This document shows positions 44,237 through 55,713 of a stretch of 64,000 bases of DNA, piece after piece. The DNA lies in contig CM024761.1 of the NCBI GenBank assembly GCA_014218235.1, forward strand, positions 90,583,968-90,647,967, in the 5' to 3' direction. A model generated the notes under the pieces. That model saw only the letters and a program-made list of their open reading frames with translations. It had not been told where the DNA came from and searched no databases. Numbering within the stretch: position 1 is the stretch's first letter; each line of letters opens with the position of its first letter. Made by a program: the position numbers and the translations under genes. The stretch is from Colocasia esculenta. Lineage: Eukaryota > Streptophyta > Magnoliopsida > Alismatales > Araceae.

Positions 44237-45193
44237 ATGTGGTACCTTGACAGCGGGTGCTCAAGGCATTTGACAAGTAACAAGAAACTGTTCTCTCATA
44301 TCAAAAGTGAAGAAGGCACAGTCACTAATGGCGATAATGGAAAAGGGTCCGTAATTGGTTGTGGTTCCATTGGAAGTCAAGATAGAATCCTTATAGAAGA
44401 TATTCTATGCATCAAAGGACTCAAGCACAATCTTATTAGCATCAGTCAGCTGTGCGACAAGGGTCACCAGATCAAGTTTTAGGAATCTAAGTGTTTAATC
44501 ATCAAGGATGGTGCAATCGTCTTCGAAGCCAGCAGAGAAAAGAACCTATATGTATTGCATCTAGAAGAACTTAAAGATCAAGACATTTGTCTGGCAGCAA
44601 ATAAAGATCAGAATGTTGAATTATGGCGTAGAAGGTTAGGCCATTGTAGCTTGGATGGAATAAGAAAACTTATCAATCATGATCTAGTAGAAGGTCTGCC
44701 AAAGATAAACACAAGACTTGATAGTATATGTGAACCTTGTGCAAAAGGGAAACATGCAAAATCCTCCTTCAAATCAAAGACAATAGTCACCACCTCCAAA
44801 CCATTAGAATTGCTACATGTGGATTTGTTTGGGCCAATGAGAACTACCAGCCTGGGAGGAAAGAACTTTGGATTTGTAATTGTTGATGATTTTTCAAGAT
44901 TTATATGGGTATCATTTTTAGAGCATAAAGATGACACATTTGAAAGCTTTGTGAAGTTCAGTAAAATAGTTCAAAAGGATAAAAAGTTCAGTGTCATCAG
45001 TATTCATTCAGATCATGGAGGAGAATTTCAGAACGATAAATTTGCAAAATTTTGTAATGATCAAGGTATAGAACATAATTTCTCAGCACCTAGAACACCA
45101 CAACAAAATGGAGTAGCTGAGAGGAAGAATAGAACCTTCCTGGATATGGCTAGGACCATACTATCTGAATACAACCTTCCAAGGTACTTCTAG
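44237..45193 (+). pseudogene. E protease and integrase N-terminal/core
   Basis: Protease MWYLDSGCSRHLTSNK (DSG at about 44252), LISISQLCDKGHQIKF, TAG at 44480-44482. The pre-integrase follows with LWRRRLGHCSLDG and CEPCAKGK, where an expected zinc-finger His pair reads RRRLGH. The integrase core is LLHVDLFGPM (first Asp), IHSDHGGEFQNDKF (second Asp) and SAPRTPQQNGVAERKNRT (Glu). TAG at 45191-45193 stands where Trp is usual. All in one frame. Confidence 0.9.
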
Positions 45194-46339
45194 GCAGAAG
45201 TGATTAATACAACATGTTATATTATCAATAGAGTCATGATCAGACCAATCCTAAGGAAGACCGCATATGAGCTGTAGAAGGAAAGGAAGCCCAAGATCAG
45301 TCATCTCAGAACGTTTGGATGCCCATACTTCATTCACAACAATGGTAAGAGAGACATAGGTAAGCTGGATCCCAAATCCGATGAAGGGATCTTTATGGGG
45401 TACACTTCTAAACCCAAAGGCTATAGAGTTTTTAATAAAAGAAGTTTATTAATTGAACAAACTATTCATGTTATTTTTGATGAGTCTAACCCTTCCTTGA
45501 GAAAGGAAGTCAATAGTGATGATGAAAATGCAAAAAATCTCTCCAAGAAACTGAAGGAAACAACTATCAAAGATTATGAAGATCCACCCTTAGAAGAACT
45601 ACAACTGAAAGAAATTATTCATGATGATCTTCCTAAGGAATGGAGGTACAAAAAGGATCATCCTATAGACAACATCATCGGAGATCCATCCGCAGGGGTA
45701 AGAACAAGAGGTAATGTTATTCCTTGTGATTATTTAGCATTTGTATCTCAAATAGAGCTAAAGACAGTCAATGAAGCACTATCTGATGAATCTTGGATTT
45801 TAGCCATGCAAGATGAACTTAATCAGTTCAGGAGAAATCAAGTTTGGTCCCTTGTTCTTAGACCATCAGATCATCCTATGATTGGCACCAAATGGGTGTT
45901 CAGAAAGAAATTGGATGAAGCTGGTGTTATCACTAGAAACAAGGCTAGACTGGTTGCTCAAGGCTATTTCCAAGAGGAAGGCATAGATTTTGATGAAACC
46001 TATGCACCAGTGACTAGACTAGAGGCTATTAGAATTTTACTTGCTTATGCATGTGCATTGGATTTATAACTTTTTCAAATGGATGTAAAATCTGCTTTTC
46101 TAAATGGTTATATAAAGGAGGAAGTCTATGTAGAACAACCTCCTGGTTTTGATGATTTAGAATATCCAAATCATGTTTTCAGATTACATAAAGCTTTGTA
46201 TGGATTAAAACAAGCACCTAGAGCATGGTATGAAAGACTTAGTGCATTCTTATTAAATCATGGTTTTATCAGAGGACATGTGGATAACACATTGTTCATT
46301 AAATCAAATAATAAAAATATATTATTTTCATGTAGATGA
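45194..46339 (+). pseudogene. E integrase C-terminus and reverse transcriptase, first part
   Basis: Same frame as upstream, with further stops at about 45275 and 46067. After integrase ([34 protein letters not shown]) comes an acidic linker, then [101 protein letters not shown]. The frame is lost at about 46320, immediately before the YVDD-type catalytic box. Confidence 0.9.
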
Positions 46340-47270
46340 TATTATATTTGGTTCTACTGATGAATCCTTGTGCAAATATTTTGAAAAGCTCATGCAGGGA
46401 GAATTTGAGATGAGCATGATGGGAGAACTCAACTACTTCCTTGGATTACAAATAAAGCAAGAAAATGAAGGAACCCATATTTGTCAAGAAAAATACACTA
46501 AGGAACTTCTACAGGAATTTGGCTTTGAAAATGCCAAACCACTGTCCACTCCAATGAGCACATCTACCAGGTTAGACAGTGATAAGGAAGGTAAGAAAGT
46601 TGATCAAAAACTTTATAGAGGTATGATAGGATCATTGCTTTATTTAACAGCTAGTAGACCAGATATCTTATTTAGTGTGTGCATGTGTGCAAGATATCAA
46701 TCTGATTCTAAGGAATCTCACCTAATATCTGTTAAAAGAATCTTTAGATATTTAGCTAAAACTCATGACCTAGGACTATGGTATCCTAAATCATATGAAA
46801 CTAGTTTAGTTGGATATTCTGATGTTGACTATGCTGGATGCAAAGTAGATAGAAAAAGCACCAGTGATGGTTGTCAATTTCTTGCAGGATGCTTGATTTC
46901 ATGGTCTTCAAAGAAGCAAAATTCAGTAGCACTATCAACAGCTTAAGCTGAATACGTAGCTGCTGGGAGCTGCTGCACTCAACTCCTATGGATAAAGCAA
47001 CAGCTTGAGGACTATGGATTGCACATCAAGACCATCCTATTGCTGTGCGACAACACAAGTGGGATAAATCTCATGAAAAATCCAGTTCAGCACTCCAGGA
47101 CGAAACATATAGAGGTCATATATCATTTTATTAGCGATCATGTACCTAATGGTAATATAAATATTTCCTTTATAGATACTCTAAATCAGTTAACAAATAT
47201 CTTTACAAAAGCCTTACTTGAAGAGAGATTTACGTCTCTTAGAAGGGAATTAGGCATGTGTAATTTGTAA
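46320..47270 (+). pseudogene. E reverse transcriptase, second part, and RNase H
   Basis: New frame: [18 protein letters not shown] (catalytic DD), GELNYFLGLQIKQ, QEKYTKELLQEFG, GSLLYLTASRPDILFSV, then RNase H with YSDVDYAGCKVDRKSTSDGCQFL and SSKKQNSVALSTA. A stop at 46944-46946 stands where the family has Glu before AEYVA. LLCDNTSGINLMKNPVQHSRTKHIEV and the end RRELGMCNL close pol. The SIRE-type C-terminus (ELGM) supports the lineage. Confidence 0.9.
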
Positions 47271-47686
47271 CAGATATGTCTGTACGTAACTGAAATAATA
47301 AAAAAATATAGAATAATACTTGTCCCTCTCGCTAAAATTTAAGCAAATCCTTTATTGCTTGCGTCATAAATTGCTATGGCATTTCAAGATCAATTCTTTA
47401 TTATTTGCGTAATCATCTCCTCTTTTGTCCTAATCCACTTTTAATGCTCTGGCATTTCTAAAAGCCACTTTATGTTCTTCCGTTAAGTCCGAAATCCTTG
47501 CCGCATTGATTTCATCTCTCTCTTTCTCTCTCATCTCCTTTGATTTGCTTGCTTGCGAAACCCTCATCGACTCCAGAATCCCCTTTGTGAGGTTTCGAAG
47601 AATCCCTCTGTTCCCGTTCAAATTTCTTGAGTGTTCTTGTTCCTCTCTTCCCCACGATCCTCCAGAAACCTTCCTTGCTTGATTCC

Positions 47687-49130
47687 ATGGCCGCTTTTGG
47701 GAGTTCCAACAGCGTAGGTGGTTACAGCGTCGCCTTCCTCACGGCAGATCAACAGGAACATTTTGTAGCAATGAGGATCAAGGTTTGTGGTAACAAGGCA
47801 GTGGATATTTAAGTTCTAGAGAAGTATGGGATGCATGGCATAGTGGAAGCTATTCAGAGAATGAAGTGGACGAGGATGGTTACTGTTTCTGAACCAAGTT
47901 ATCCAGACCTAGCCAAAGCTTTCTACACCTGTCTGAAATCAGAAGAAGATGGGTCTCTCTCCTCCACAGTAAAAGGTATACCCATTCGCATCACCTATGA
48001 TCTTTTGGAGAGACTATTTGGAGTATCTACAGTCGGTCACAGTGGGGTGAACTCTGTAGACATTCATGCCAAGGGGCTAGGGATCATCGGAACAGAGTAC
48101 AAGCTGAAAATGGAAAGATCGACATCAACCAACTTAATGCATTCAACAGAATACTGCACTTTATAGTTTGTCAGATTTGGTGCAAAGAAGCGCTACCTTC
48201 TCAACCTGCCCAAAAGGAGATTCAGATATGATGTTCTGGGCCATTCAAAATCAAGATATCAACATGGCTCAGGTTATTATTGAAAGGATGAAGTCTGCTA
48301 TAGAGATGATATGGGATAAGAAAAATAAGTTGGTAGTATCACTACCTTATGCTCATTTACTTACCAGAATATTCAAGCACTATGAAATTGATCTGAAGGG
48401 TGAAGTAATGGAGAAGATGGGCCAGTCTATTCGGTCCAGAAATCTGAAGAAGAGTGGTTTCTCTCTAGTGGGAAACATTTGGACCAAGACCTCCGTGGCA
48501 GAAGGGGAAGCAATCATTGGGGAAGTACCTGAAATTCCACCAGTCCAAGAGGAAGAAGCAGATGTCAGAGTTGAGGAACCTCCTGCAGTTGTGAGGAGAA
48601 TTGAAGAAATAGCACCTGAACACATTGAGCCCATTGGGCATTCATCTGAAGTTGTGATCCCCTCTACAGTCCCTGCTCCTACAATTGAAGAATTTGTCAT
48701 CTTAGAAACTATTACTCATACTGAGGGGGAGCAAGAAAATACTCTCATGGAAGACATTTCAAATGTTCCTGCTACAGATGTTTGTATGGAGGGTAGTATG
48801 GCTGAGACCTTTCCAGAGGTGGTGGCACTAGGCCACACTAAAGATGTACTGATGGAAGATGCTCTAGCTCGGGGGGATCCGAAAATTCAGGGGGAGCCTT
48901 CTGCTAGTGCTCCTGCATATCATTTTCAAGAAGGAATTATTGAAGATGTTTCAGATGAGGATTTGGAGCCCATTATCATCTCTGGTGGAAAGAGAAAGGG
49001 TGTTGCCTCCAGAATTCCTCTACTCACCAGGAAGGCACACCACAGATCAAAGAAGAGGAAGATTCATGTGCACTTGAAGCCTGTCATTAATAGACTGAAT
49101 GCACATGGGGAGATCTTGTGCTCACTGTAA
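47687..49130 (+). pseudogene. E extra ORF 1: 'putative plant transposon protein'-like domain
   Basis: This region opens 0.4 kb after the pol stop with ATG at 47687 (MAAFGSSNSVGGYS). It reads KYGMHGIVEAIQRMKWTRMV, YPDLAKAFYTCL, VKGIPIRITYDLLERLFGV, ILHFIVCQIW, FWAIQNQDINMAQVIIERM and SLPYAHLLTRIFKHYEIDL. That order matches the plant domain often called putative plant transposon protein, seen next to SIRE-like and other retroelements. An in-frame TAA at 47810 and two frameshifts (about 48100 and 48228) break it. From about 48490 it is an acidic Glu/Pro-rich tail to a TAA at 49128. Function is unknown. Confidence 0.65.
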
Positions 49131-49139
49131 TTTGAAGTT

Positions 49140-50153
49140 CAATCCATTTTTTTGAGTCAGAGCACAGAAGCCAAGGAGATTGGAGCAGTTAAAGTTGAGC
49201 TTCAGGAGATGAAAGGTGAGCTGGGTAGCTTGAAGCAGCTAGTGTCAAATCCTTCAGACTTTGTGAGGGAGTAATTGTCTACTCCTACCCCTCCTGCTCC
49301 CACGCAATTTGTATCAAAGGAATCAGCTGTCGGGCCACGAGGGCCATCTTTTGAGGATTCCAGGCCTTTTGAGCCTGTCAAGGAAGTTGGGCCATCAGGG
49401 CCAATTTTTTAGGAATCAGGGCCATCAGGGCCAATTGTTGAAGAGGGAGTTCGGCCACCAGGGCCATCTGTTGAAGAGTCAGGGCAATCAGAGCCATGTG
49501 AAGCTGAAGTTGTTGGTGCTGGGCCATCAAGGCCAGTGGAGTCAGAGGCAGAACCAGCTGGGTCTCAAGCTCCTGTAGAGGTTGTTGTTGTGCCCCCAGA
49601 GCCTTCTATCCCCTCACATCTTCAGACTCCAGCTCCTTCTTCACCACCTGATTCCTTCACTGCCCCTCCTACTCCTGAACCATACAAGAAACCTCTACCA
49701 AAACATTTCTCCTCTCCTGCACCTTTTCCTGCTACCTCCTCCTCTTCACCTACTTCTTCTCTTGCAATTCCTCCTCCTCCACCATCTGTTGAACCTCCAG
49801 CATCATCATCTGCTGGTCCATCATCTGCTGGACCATCTGTACCACCTCCTCCTACTTCTTTCTCTTCTCTTCATCCACCCACTCCTCCCTCCTTTATCAC
49901 CATCATTCTGGAGGGTGCTCGTGTTCAAGGCCATGTCATTCAGGACATTAAAGATGAGTTTGAAAAAGCAATTCTTCGCTCAGTCCTATCTGTCTCTTCT
50001 CATGTTCACAGGACAAGTTCTCCTAGTCCTGCCCCCCAAAAGAGAAAAGTTTCTAAGAAACTTGCTCTCTCTTCTAAACCTCGATTCCCCTCTCTTTGGT
50101 TCTCTCTTTCTGTTGAAAATAGAAGGAGATCCCTTTATTGCGAATTCTTATAA
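49140..50153 (+). pseudogene. E extra region 2: Gly/Pro repeats and Pro/Ser-rich hinge
   Basis: Continues in the frame of the previous ORF with stops at 49273 and 49408. It holds a coiled-coil-like start (EVQSIFLSQSTEAKEIGAVKVELQEMKGELGS would be split here by length), repeated GPSGP/GPSVEES units (49330-49530) and a long Pro/Ser/Thr hinge (about 49600-49900) with many PP and SSP steps. A short Glu/Lys helix (VIQDIKDEFEKAILR) follows. SIRE env-like ORFs also have Pro-rich and coiled-coil parts, but no membrane segment is visible here. A leucine-rich ORF in another frame (49582-50271) is a shadow. Confidence 0.5.
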
Positions 50154-50293
50154 AAGTGTACATTTGTCGCTATTTTTGGCCACCCTCACCTTAATCTCAC
50201 AGAACACCTCACTATTGTTCTTCCTCTCTCCCCCATATCGAAATCAAATTAGTCCAAAATCTTCTCCGTAGCTGAGTCTAAGACTGAAGACCA

Positions 50294-50824
50294 GTGGGCT
50301 CAGGGCCATCAGTCTCTCTACAAGAAATTTTGTTTGCCAGATCTAAAAGGTTTCCACCCTCAAACCACCAACTTTCTCTGTCTGAGTGGTTTGTCATCCA
50401 CCATAAAAATACTTGGGGACCCTTCATCCAGAGGGAAATGAAGTTAATCAGGCACTTCAAGATGTACCAAGATTACCGGTTTGTCAATAAGCTTCCAGAA
50501 ATTCAGCTTGGTCAGTTCAGGGCAGCCATTGCCCAGCTCAGAACTGAAAATCCAGTCAACACTTCTCTGAAAGTGGATTTTGCTACTCTTAAGTTGCCAG
50601 AGATTGTGTTTCTCCCCAAGATACATTCTTTGCTCATGGATTCTGCAGTGGGTCCTACTATCTTTGAAAGATTTGCGAGAGTCATGGCCAAAATTACAAT
50701 TCAACAGGGAGCTCCTCTTGCTTTCCACAGATTTCTGTTCAGGGAATATCACATAGGGTCTATCAAATCAGATGTCTTAGCTCCTCTCCTCTCTGAATGT
50801 GAAAGACTTTTCCCCTCTTACTGA
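50294..50824 (+). CDS. E extra ORF 3: uncharacterised 176-residue reading frame
   Basis: An open frame of 176 codons; the first ATG is at 50294, but the frame may continue from the hinge region through a frameshift. It reads WFVIHHKNTWGPFIQREMKLIRHFK, FRAAIAQLRTE, LPEIVFLPKIHSLLMDS, ARVMAKITIQQGAPLAFHRFLFREYHIG. Composition is that of a folded basic/aromatic protein, not of shadow sequence, and no family is recognised. It sits between the Pro-rich hinge and a further short ORF, all before the polypurine tract. Confidence 0.45.
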   Translation: MGSGPSVSLQEILFARSKRFPPSNHQLSLSEWFVIHHKNTWGPFIQREMKLIRHFKMYQDYRFVNKLPEIQLGQFRAAIAQLRTENPVNTSLKVDFATLKLPEIVFLPKIHSLLMDSAVGPTIFERFARVMAKITIQQGAPLAFHRFLFREYHIGSIKSDVLAPLLSECERLFPSY

Positions 50825-50973
50825 GAAAAGCACTATCACCATGCTGCTCAGCAGTTGGAAACTCTGAATCTCTCCCTGGCCAGATCAGACAAACCCGCTC
50901 TTTCTGCTGAAGAATTCTTGGACCTCAACACCCCTTTGCCATTTGGGTTGAGAGGTACAAAGTCTATGTACCC

Positions 50974-51282
50974 TTGAAGAACGATCTACTACAGCACAAG
51001 ATTTTCTACCCTATCTCCATCGACAAATTTATCCAGCATGCTAGTTTTGGAACCACTAGCTTGTACAAATCCTCCTTTGGCAATGATGAGTATGCAAACT
51101 TCATTGAAGCTCAGAGGCAGCTCCACATCCAAAGACTTCTTCTAGACATGGGGCCTTCCTACAATATTTCTTGGGGTGTGTTTAAAAATTTCTTTGAAGA
51201 GCAGGAACTCCAGGCTTGGCCAATCATCACTCACCATGCCTCACTTCTATCTCCTGCCTTCTACATCTCTGACTCCCATTAA
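50974..51282 (+). CDS. E extra ORF 4: uncharacterised 102-residue reading frame
   Basis: An open frame with aromatic-rich, protein-like composition (FIQHASFGTTSLYKSSFGNDEYANFIEAQ.. WGVFKNFFEEQELQAWPI). It ends TAA at 51280-51282, 190 bp before the polypurine tract. Between it and the previous ORF (50825-50973) the reading continues in the other frames (LETLNLSLARSDKPALSAEEFLDL), so both ORFs are probably one broken protein. Confidence 0.45.
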   Translation: MKNDLLQHKIFYPISIDKFIQHASFGTTSLYKSSFGNDEYANFIEAQRQLHIQRLLLDMGPSYNISWGVFKNFFEEQELQAWPIITHHASLLSPAFYISDSH

Positions 51283-51469
51283 GTAATCAAATCTGATATT
51301 TTGGCACCATTTATCTTTGTGTATCTCTATTTTCTCTTCTATTTATTTAGTTCATTTTGCTTAATGACAAAAAGGGGGAGAAATTATTCTGAAAGACATA
51401 CCCTAAAATTTAAATTAAACAATTTTCAATTCTTTCTATGTATGCAATTTTCTATGTTTTGTCATCACT

Positions 51470-51482
51470 AAAAAGGGGAGAT
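51470..51482 (+). promoter_or_regulatory. Polypurine tract of E
   Basis: AAAAAGGGGAGAT immediately before the LTR start TGATGATTAG. A second AAAAAGGGGGAGA lies upstream at about 51368-51380. Confidence 0.85.
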
Positions 51483-53799
51483 TGATGATTAGTCCATCTC
51501 CATATAAAATTTATCATGAATTATATATGTAATTTTAGTGATTAACAAAACCTTCAAAAGTATTTTCTAACAACTGTTTCTAAAGTTTATCCACAGGAAA
51601 TAAATCTAGCAAAACTGTAAGTTATCCTCACACACTACTGTAAGTTTAATGCATATGTTTTGTCTAAGTATACATCGATTTTCTTTATAGAAACAACGAT
51701 TCGATTGCCACAACGATTCGGTAAGTCACTTAAATAACGATTTCCGTCTCACAATGATTTCATAAGTAAAATAACGATTTCCGTCTCACAATGATTTCAT
51801 AAGTAAAACAATGATTTCCATCTCATAACGATTTCATAATAAAACAACGATTTGATCGAAACAAGGATTTGCGTTCACTTAAAGAATGATTTGATCGAAA
51901 CAATGATTTGCTTTCACTTAAACAACGATTTGATCGAAACAACGATTTGCTTTCACCTAATGAACGATTTGATAGCAACAACGATTTGCTTTCACTTAAA
52001 GAACGATTTGATTGCAACAACGATTTGCTTTCACTTAAAGAACGATTTGATCGCAACAACGATTTGCTTTCACTTAAAGAACGATTTGATCGCAACAACG
52101 ATTTGCCTACTTAAATAACGATTTGCTCAAAACAACGATTCACTTTTACTTAAACAACGATTGAGCACAACAACGATTTCTTCCTTAAAGCAACGATTTC
52201 ATGATCGATTTCACTTAAACAACGATTTCATCATTAAAACAATGATTTCATCATTGAAACAACGATTTCATCATTAAAACAACAATTTCATCATAGAAAC
52301 AACGATTTGGTCGATACAACAGATCTCTTTCTCTTAAACAACAATTTGGTCGCTGCAACGATTCTGTTTCTCTTAAACAACGATTTGGTCGCTACAACGA
52401 TTCGGTTGCTACAACGACCTTCTATGAAACAACGATTTTATCTGCTCATCGATTTCTGTTAAGTAACGATTTTGTATATAACATAGATTTCATTTCATTA
52501 ATACATGGATTATGTTCACATCGACTTGGTCTCAACATGGATTACATTTTCACATGATTATATCATCGATTTGATATCAATATCATTTTTATGCAGAATG
52601 TTCTTTACTTTCAAAAAAATTTATATAGCTCTTGAACAGTCTTGCTTTATTTCTTATTTAAGAATCATTCCTTATAATATTTAAATATGCATATGCTCGA
52701 AACTCCGTGGATTTCAAAAAGCCTTCCCGCGCATCGTACTGTATCCTAAGATCTTGTTCATTTATTGTGTTAGTACAATATTTCCACACAATATATCCTT
52801 GCTTACCTCACTTGTCACGTAAAGTCTTGCTTTATGTGATGACAGAATAACATTTTCTTTTTGGTGTATCTTCATACTGCACGACTACTAATGTTGACTG
52901 ACAATTTAGACAAAGAAAAGTTGTCTAGGTGTCAGCATTTATTATATGCAGGACTTTTGTATAAACACACGCCAAAGATGGAGTTGTCAACCTGACAAAA
53001 AGGATAGAAGATTCAGAAAATCTTTCCTTAAAGGTGTAAGTGTCAATCCAAGCATTAATGGCTACAGGCTCACCTGCTCCTTGCTTCGGACCAGTCTCTC
53101 TAATGTGCATGAAGCTGTGAGACAAAGGATATTTCAACGGATACTACAACGGTCAAAATTATTTCAAAGAAGATAAATAGAAGACTGGTGACTCCATGCA
53201 AAGCAGTTAGATAGTTCGAACCTTTGAACCTTGAGAAGTTTGAAACTCCAGTCACCTGAAGAACAACAAGTGTCAGCTCGTCCAATCCAACCATCAGTTG
53301 CTCTTAGCTCTCTGTGAGAATAGTGCATTTGTTTTTTGTGAGCTTGCGTAGTTCTGAGAGAGAGTCATCTTGTAATCATCTAGTGTCTCTCAGAGTTCGC
53401 CTTAAATCAAGCAAGTGATTATAAGTTTGGTCTTAGGGCCTTCTTCATACAACACATTCTTTGTATTTGATCCTCTTCTAGTGTGAAGAGAAGACATGTT
53501 GGTACAGGTGGTGTTGTTCCTCTTCTGGTTGAGAAGAGAAGACTAGCTGCGTCTAGATGTGTAAGTGTCCTTAAGGGGGACTGTACCCTTGTATAGTGGA
53601 ATCCCAAGTGGTTACTTGGGGACTGGATGTAGGACTCCGTGGGATAGGAGATCCAAACCAGGATAAAATTTCATGTTGTTTGTGTAATTGTTCTCTTTGT
53701 GTTGATTAACACTAACTCTAACTATCGATCTTAGTATTGTTTGTCTAGTGTTTTATTTACGGAAATTATTACACGAAAGAATTTTAAGTGATCCTTTCA
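51483..53799 (+). mobile_element. 3' LTR of E (2317 bp)
   Basis: TGATGATTAG to GATCCTTTCA. The same start and a CTTTCA end are seen in the LTR of D, and minus-strand gypsy sequence resumes at 53800. It contains the AACGATTT array, an AT-rich part, and a 3' portion with paired 'cttctctt..gagaagagaag' dyads (53479-53547). No gene. Confidence 0.85.
51690..52460 (+). repeat. AACGATTT array in E LTR
   Basis: About 45 copies of (A)ACGATT(T) or one-base variants in 770 bp. The core (51840-52110) is a regular repeat of about 54 bp made of cacttaaagaacgatttgat plus cgcaacaacgatttgctt. The edges are irregular. Apparent ORFs of repeated peptides here are by-products. Confidence 0.92.
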
Positions 53800-53829
53800 C
53801 CTCCGCTCTGGGCTTGCTATCTGGGCAAC

Positions 53830-54990
53830 ATTTCCGATCCAATATCTTGATTGGCTTTTCTTCATATGTCATATCTTTGTTCAATATCAAATCTTCATGT
53901 CATATAATATGAGTAGGATCGTACAAATACTTTCTTAGCATAGAGACATAGAATACATTGTGTACAAAGGCCAAATGTGGAGGCAACACCAGTCGATATG
54001 TGTCTTAACCAACCCTTGTGAGCACTTCGAAAGGGCCAATGAATCTTGGTTTTAGCTTTACTTTGACTCAAAATATTTGAATTCCATGAGTAGCAGACAC
54101 CTTCAAGACTGCATGACCCACTTGAAATTCTAGGTCTCTCCTTCTCTTGTCAGCATAGCTCTTTTGTCTGGATTGAGTGATCTTGAGCCGATCTCTTATG
54201 ACTTGGATATCGTTGGTTGTAGCTTGGACCATGTCTGGACCTAACCATTATTGTTCACCAACTTTGTCTGTTTGTGGATGAAAAGTAGTACTAAAATTGA
54301 GTTTAGTACCTAGTACCGTTTGCAGTCCTTTTAAAAATGAGAGATAAACTTCAAGTCACGATCTGAGACTATGGATGATGTAACTCCATGCAGTTTCACT
54401 ATCTCTTTCACATGAAGAGTGGCTAACACGTCTAAAAACCACTTACTTTTGATTGGTAGAAAGTGTGCAGACTTAGTTAGTTGATCTACAATGACCCATA
54501 TGGCATCGAGTCCACCACGAGTTCTGGGTAAGCCCATGATGAAGTCCATGCCAATACTCTCCCACTTCCATTCTGGGATCTCCAGGGGCCTGAGTACACT
54601 TGCAGGTCGCCGGTGTTCTACCTTTACTTGTTGACAAGTAAGACAATGTACAGTATGTTCAACTACTTCTCGCTTCATGTTTGGCCACCAGAATATTCTT
54701 TTCATGTCTTGATACATCTTGGTAGCGCTAGGATGAATAGTGTATTTGGTCTTATGAGCTTCATCCATTAGCTTCATTTTAAGGTCTTCATTGTTAGGTA
54801 CACATATTCTTCCTTGGAATACTAGTCTTCCATCCTCAGTCAGGGCAAAGTCTGGTTTTTCTTTTAAGGTCTCTTTAACACGAACCAAGAATGGATCATT
54901 GTCTTGTTGAACTTTGATTTCATCAAGGATGTCAGATTGAATCTTGATATTGGCAACCAAGACTCGATCGTTTCTTTGTTCAATATTCAA
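53830..54990 (-). pseudogene. F integrase
   Basis: HHCC finger (IHPSATKMYQDMKRIFWWPNMK..HCLTCQQVK, about 54740-54630), core start GMDFIMGLPRTRGGLDAIWVIVDQLTKSAHF, IVSDRDLKFISHF (second Asp) and a stop at 54331. The C-terminal part reads through several stops to about 53900 (KLKPRFIGPFEVL and a MLRKY segment), where the chromodomain would begin. It is cut by E. Confidence 0.85.
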
Positions 54991-55142
54991 GTCTAATATA
55001 GCAAATTATTCTAACAATTGCATCTCTCCAAGAACTAGACTAATAAAGATGCCATAGACTTTTTGCTAAGAGCATCAACCACAGCATTACCTTTGCCTAG
55101 ATGGTATTAAATGTTGAAATCAAAGTCTTTTAAATATTATAG

Positions 55143-55704
55143 TCATCTTCTTTGTATCATATTGAGATCTTTTTGAGAGAATAGATACTTCAAGTTTTTG
55201 TGATCTGAACAGACAGTGAACTGTTCACCATAAAGATAATATCTCCAGATCTTGAGAGCAAAGACTACATCAGCCAACTCTAGATCATGTATGGGATAGT
55301 TGACCTCATGAGTCTTCAATTGTCTTGAAGAATAGGCAATAACTAATCTTTCTGCATAAGCACGCAACCTAAACCAATTCCCGAAGCATCGTGTAGACTG
55401 AGAAACCTTCTCCTTCAATTGGCAGAGTGAGAATAGGTGCAGATGTTAAACATTCTTTTAATGTTTGGAAACTTTTCTCGCACTCCTTGCTCCAGACATA
55501 AGGGTTCTCCTTTCGCATAAGGTGAGTGAGGAGTACAACAATCTTGGAGATGTCTTTTATGAACTGTCTGTAATAGCCAGCCAGTCCCAAAAAGCTTCTA
55601 ATCTCTGTAACATTGGTTGGTTTCTCCCAGTTAAGTACAACTTCAACCTTGGAGCGATCGACAGCTATACCGTTTTTAGAGATGACATGACCTAAGAAGG
55701 ACAC
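55143..55704 (-). pseudogene. F reverse transcriptase C-terminal part and RNase H
   Basis: Two overlapping frames: [36 protein letters not shown], then a frameshift near 55390 in the RNase H entry (YTDAS region), and [48 protein letters not shown]. Confidence 0.85.
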
Positions 55705-55713
55705 TTCTTCAAG

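Larger units (their letters stand above)
43442..53799 (+). mobile_element. E: SIRE-like Ty1/copia element with extra 3' ORFs, internal part plus 3' LTR
   Basis: Order: gag tail, zinc knuckle, protease, integrase, RT, RNase H (to 47270), about 4 kb of additional coding-like sequence (47687-51282), polypurine tract, and 3' LTR (51483-53799). The 5' part was separated by H. The right end CTTTCA at 53799 interrupts the integrase end of minus-strand gypsy F; the expected target duplication is cctcc (53800-53804). It has many stops and frameshifts. Confidence 0.85.

Noticed and set aside
49582..50271. 229-codon leucine-rich ORF
   Set aside because: It is the shifted frame of the Pro/Ser-rich hinge (CCT/TCT codons read as Leu) and has no domain.
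51823..52118. ORFs of 70-90 codons with repeated peptides (SNRSLSESKSLL type)
   Set aside because: They are translations of the AACGATTT array on both strands, open because the unit length allows it. No start context or family supports a gene.
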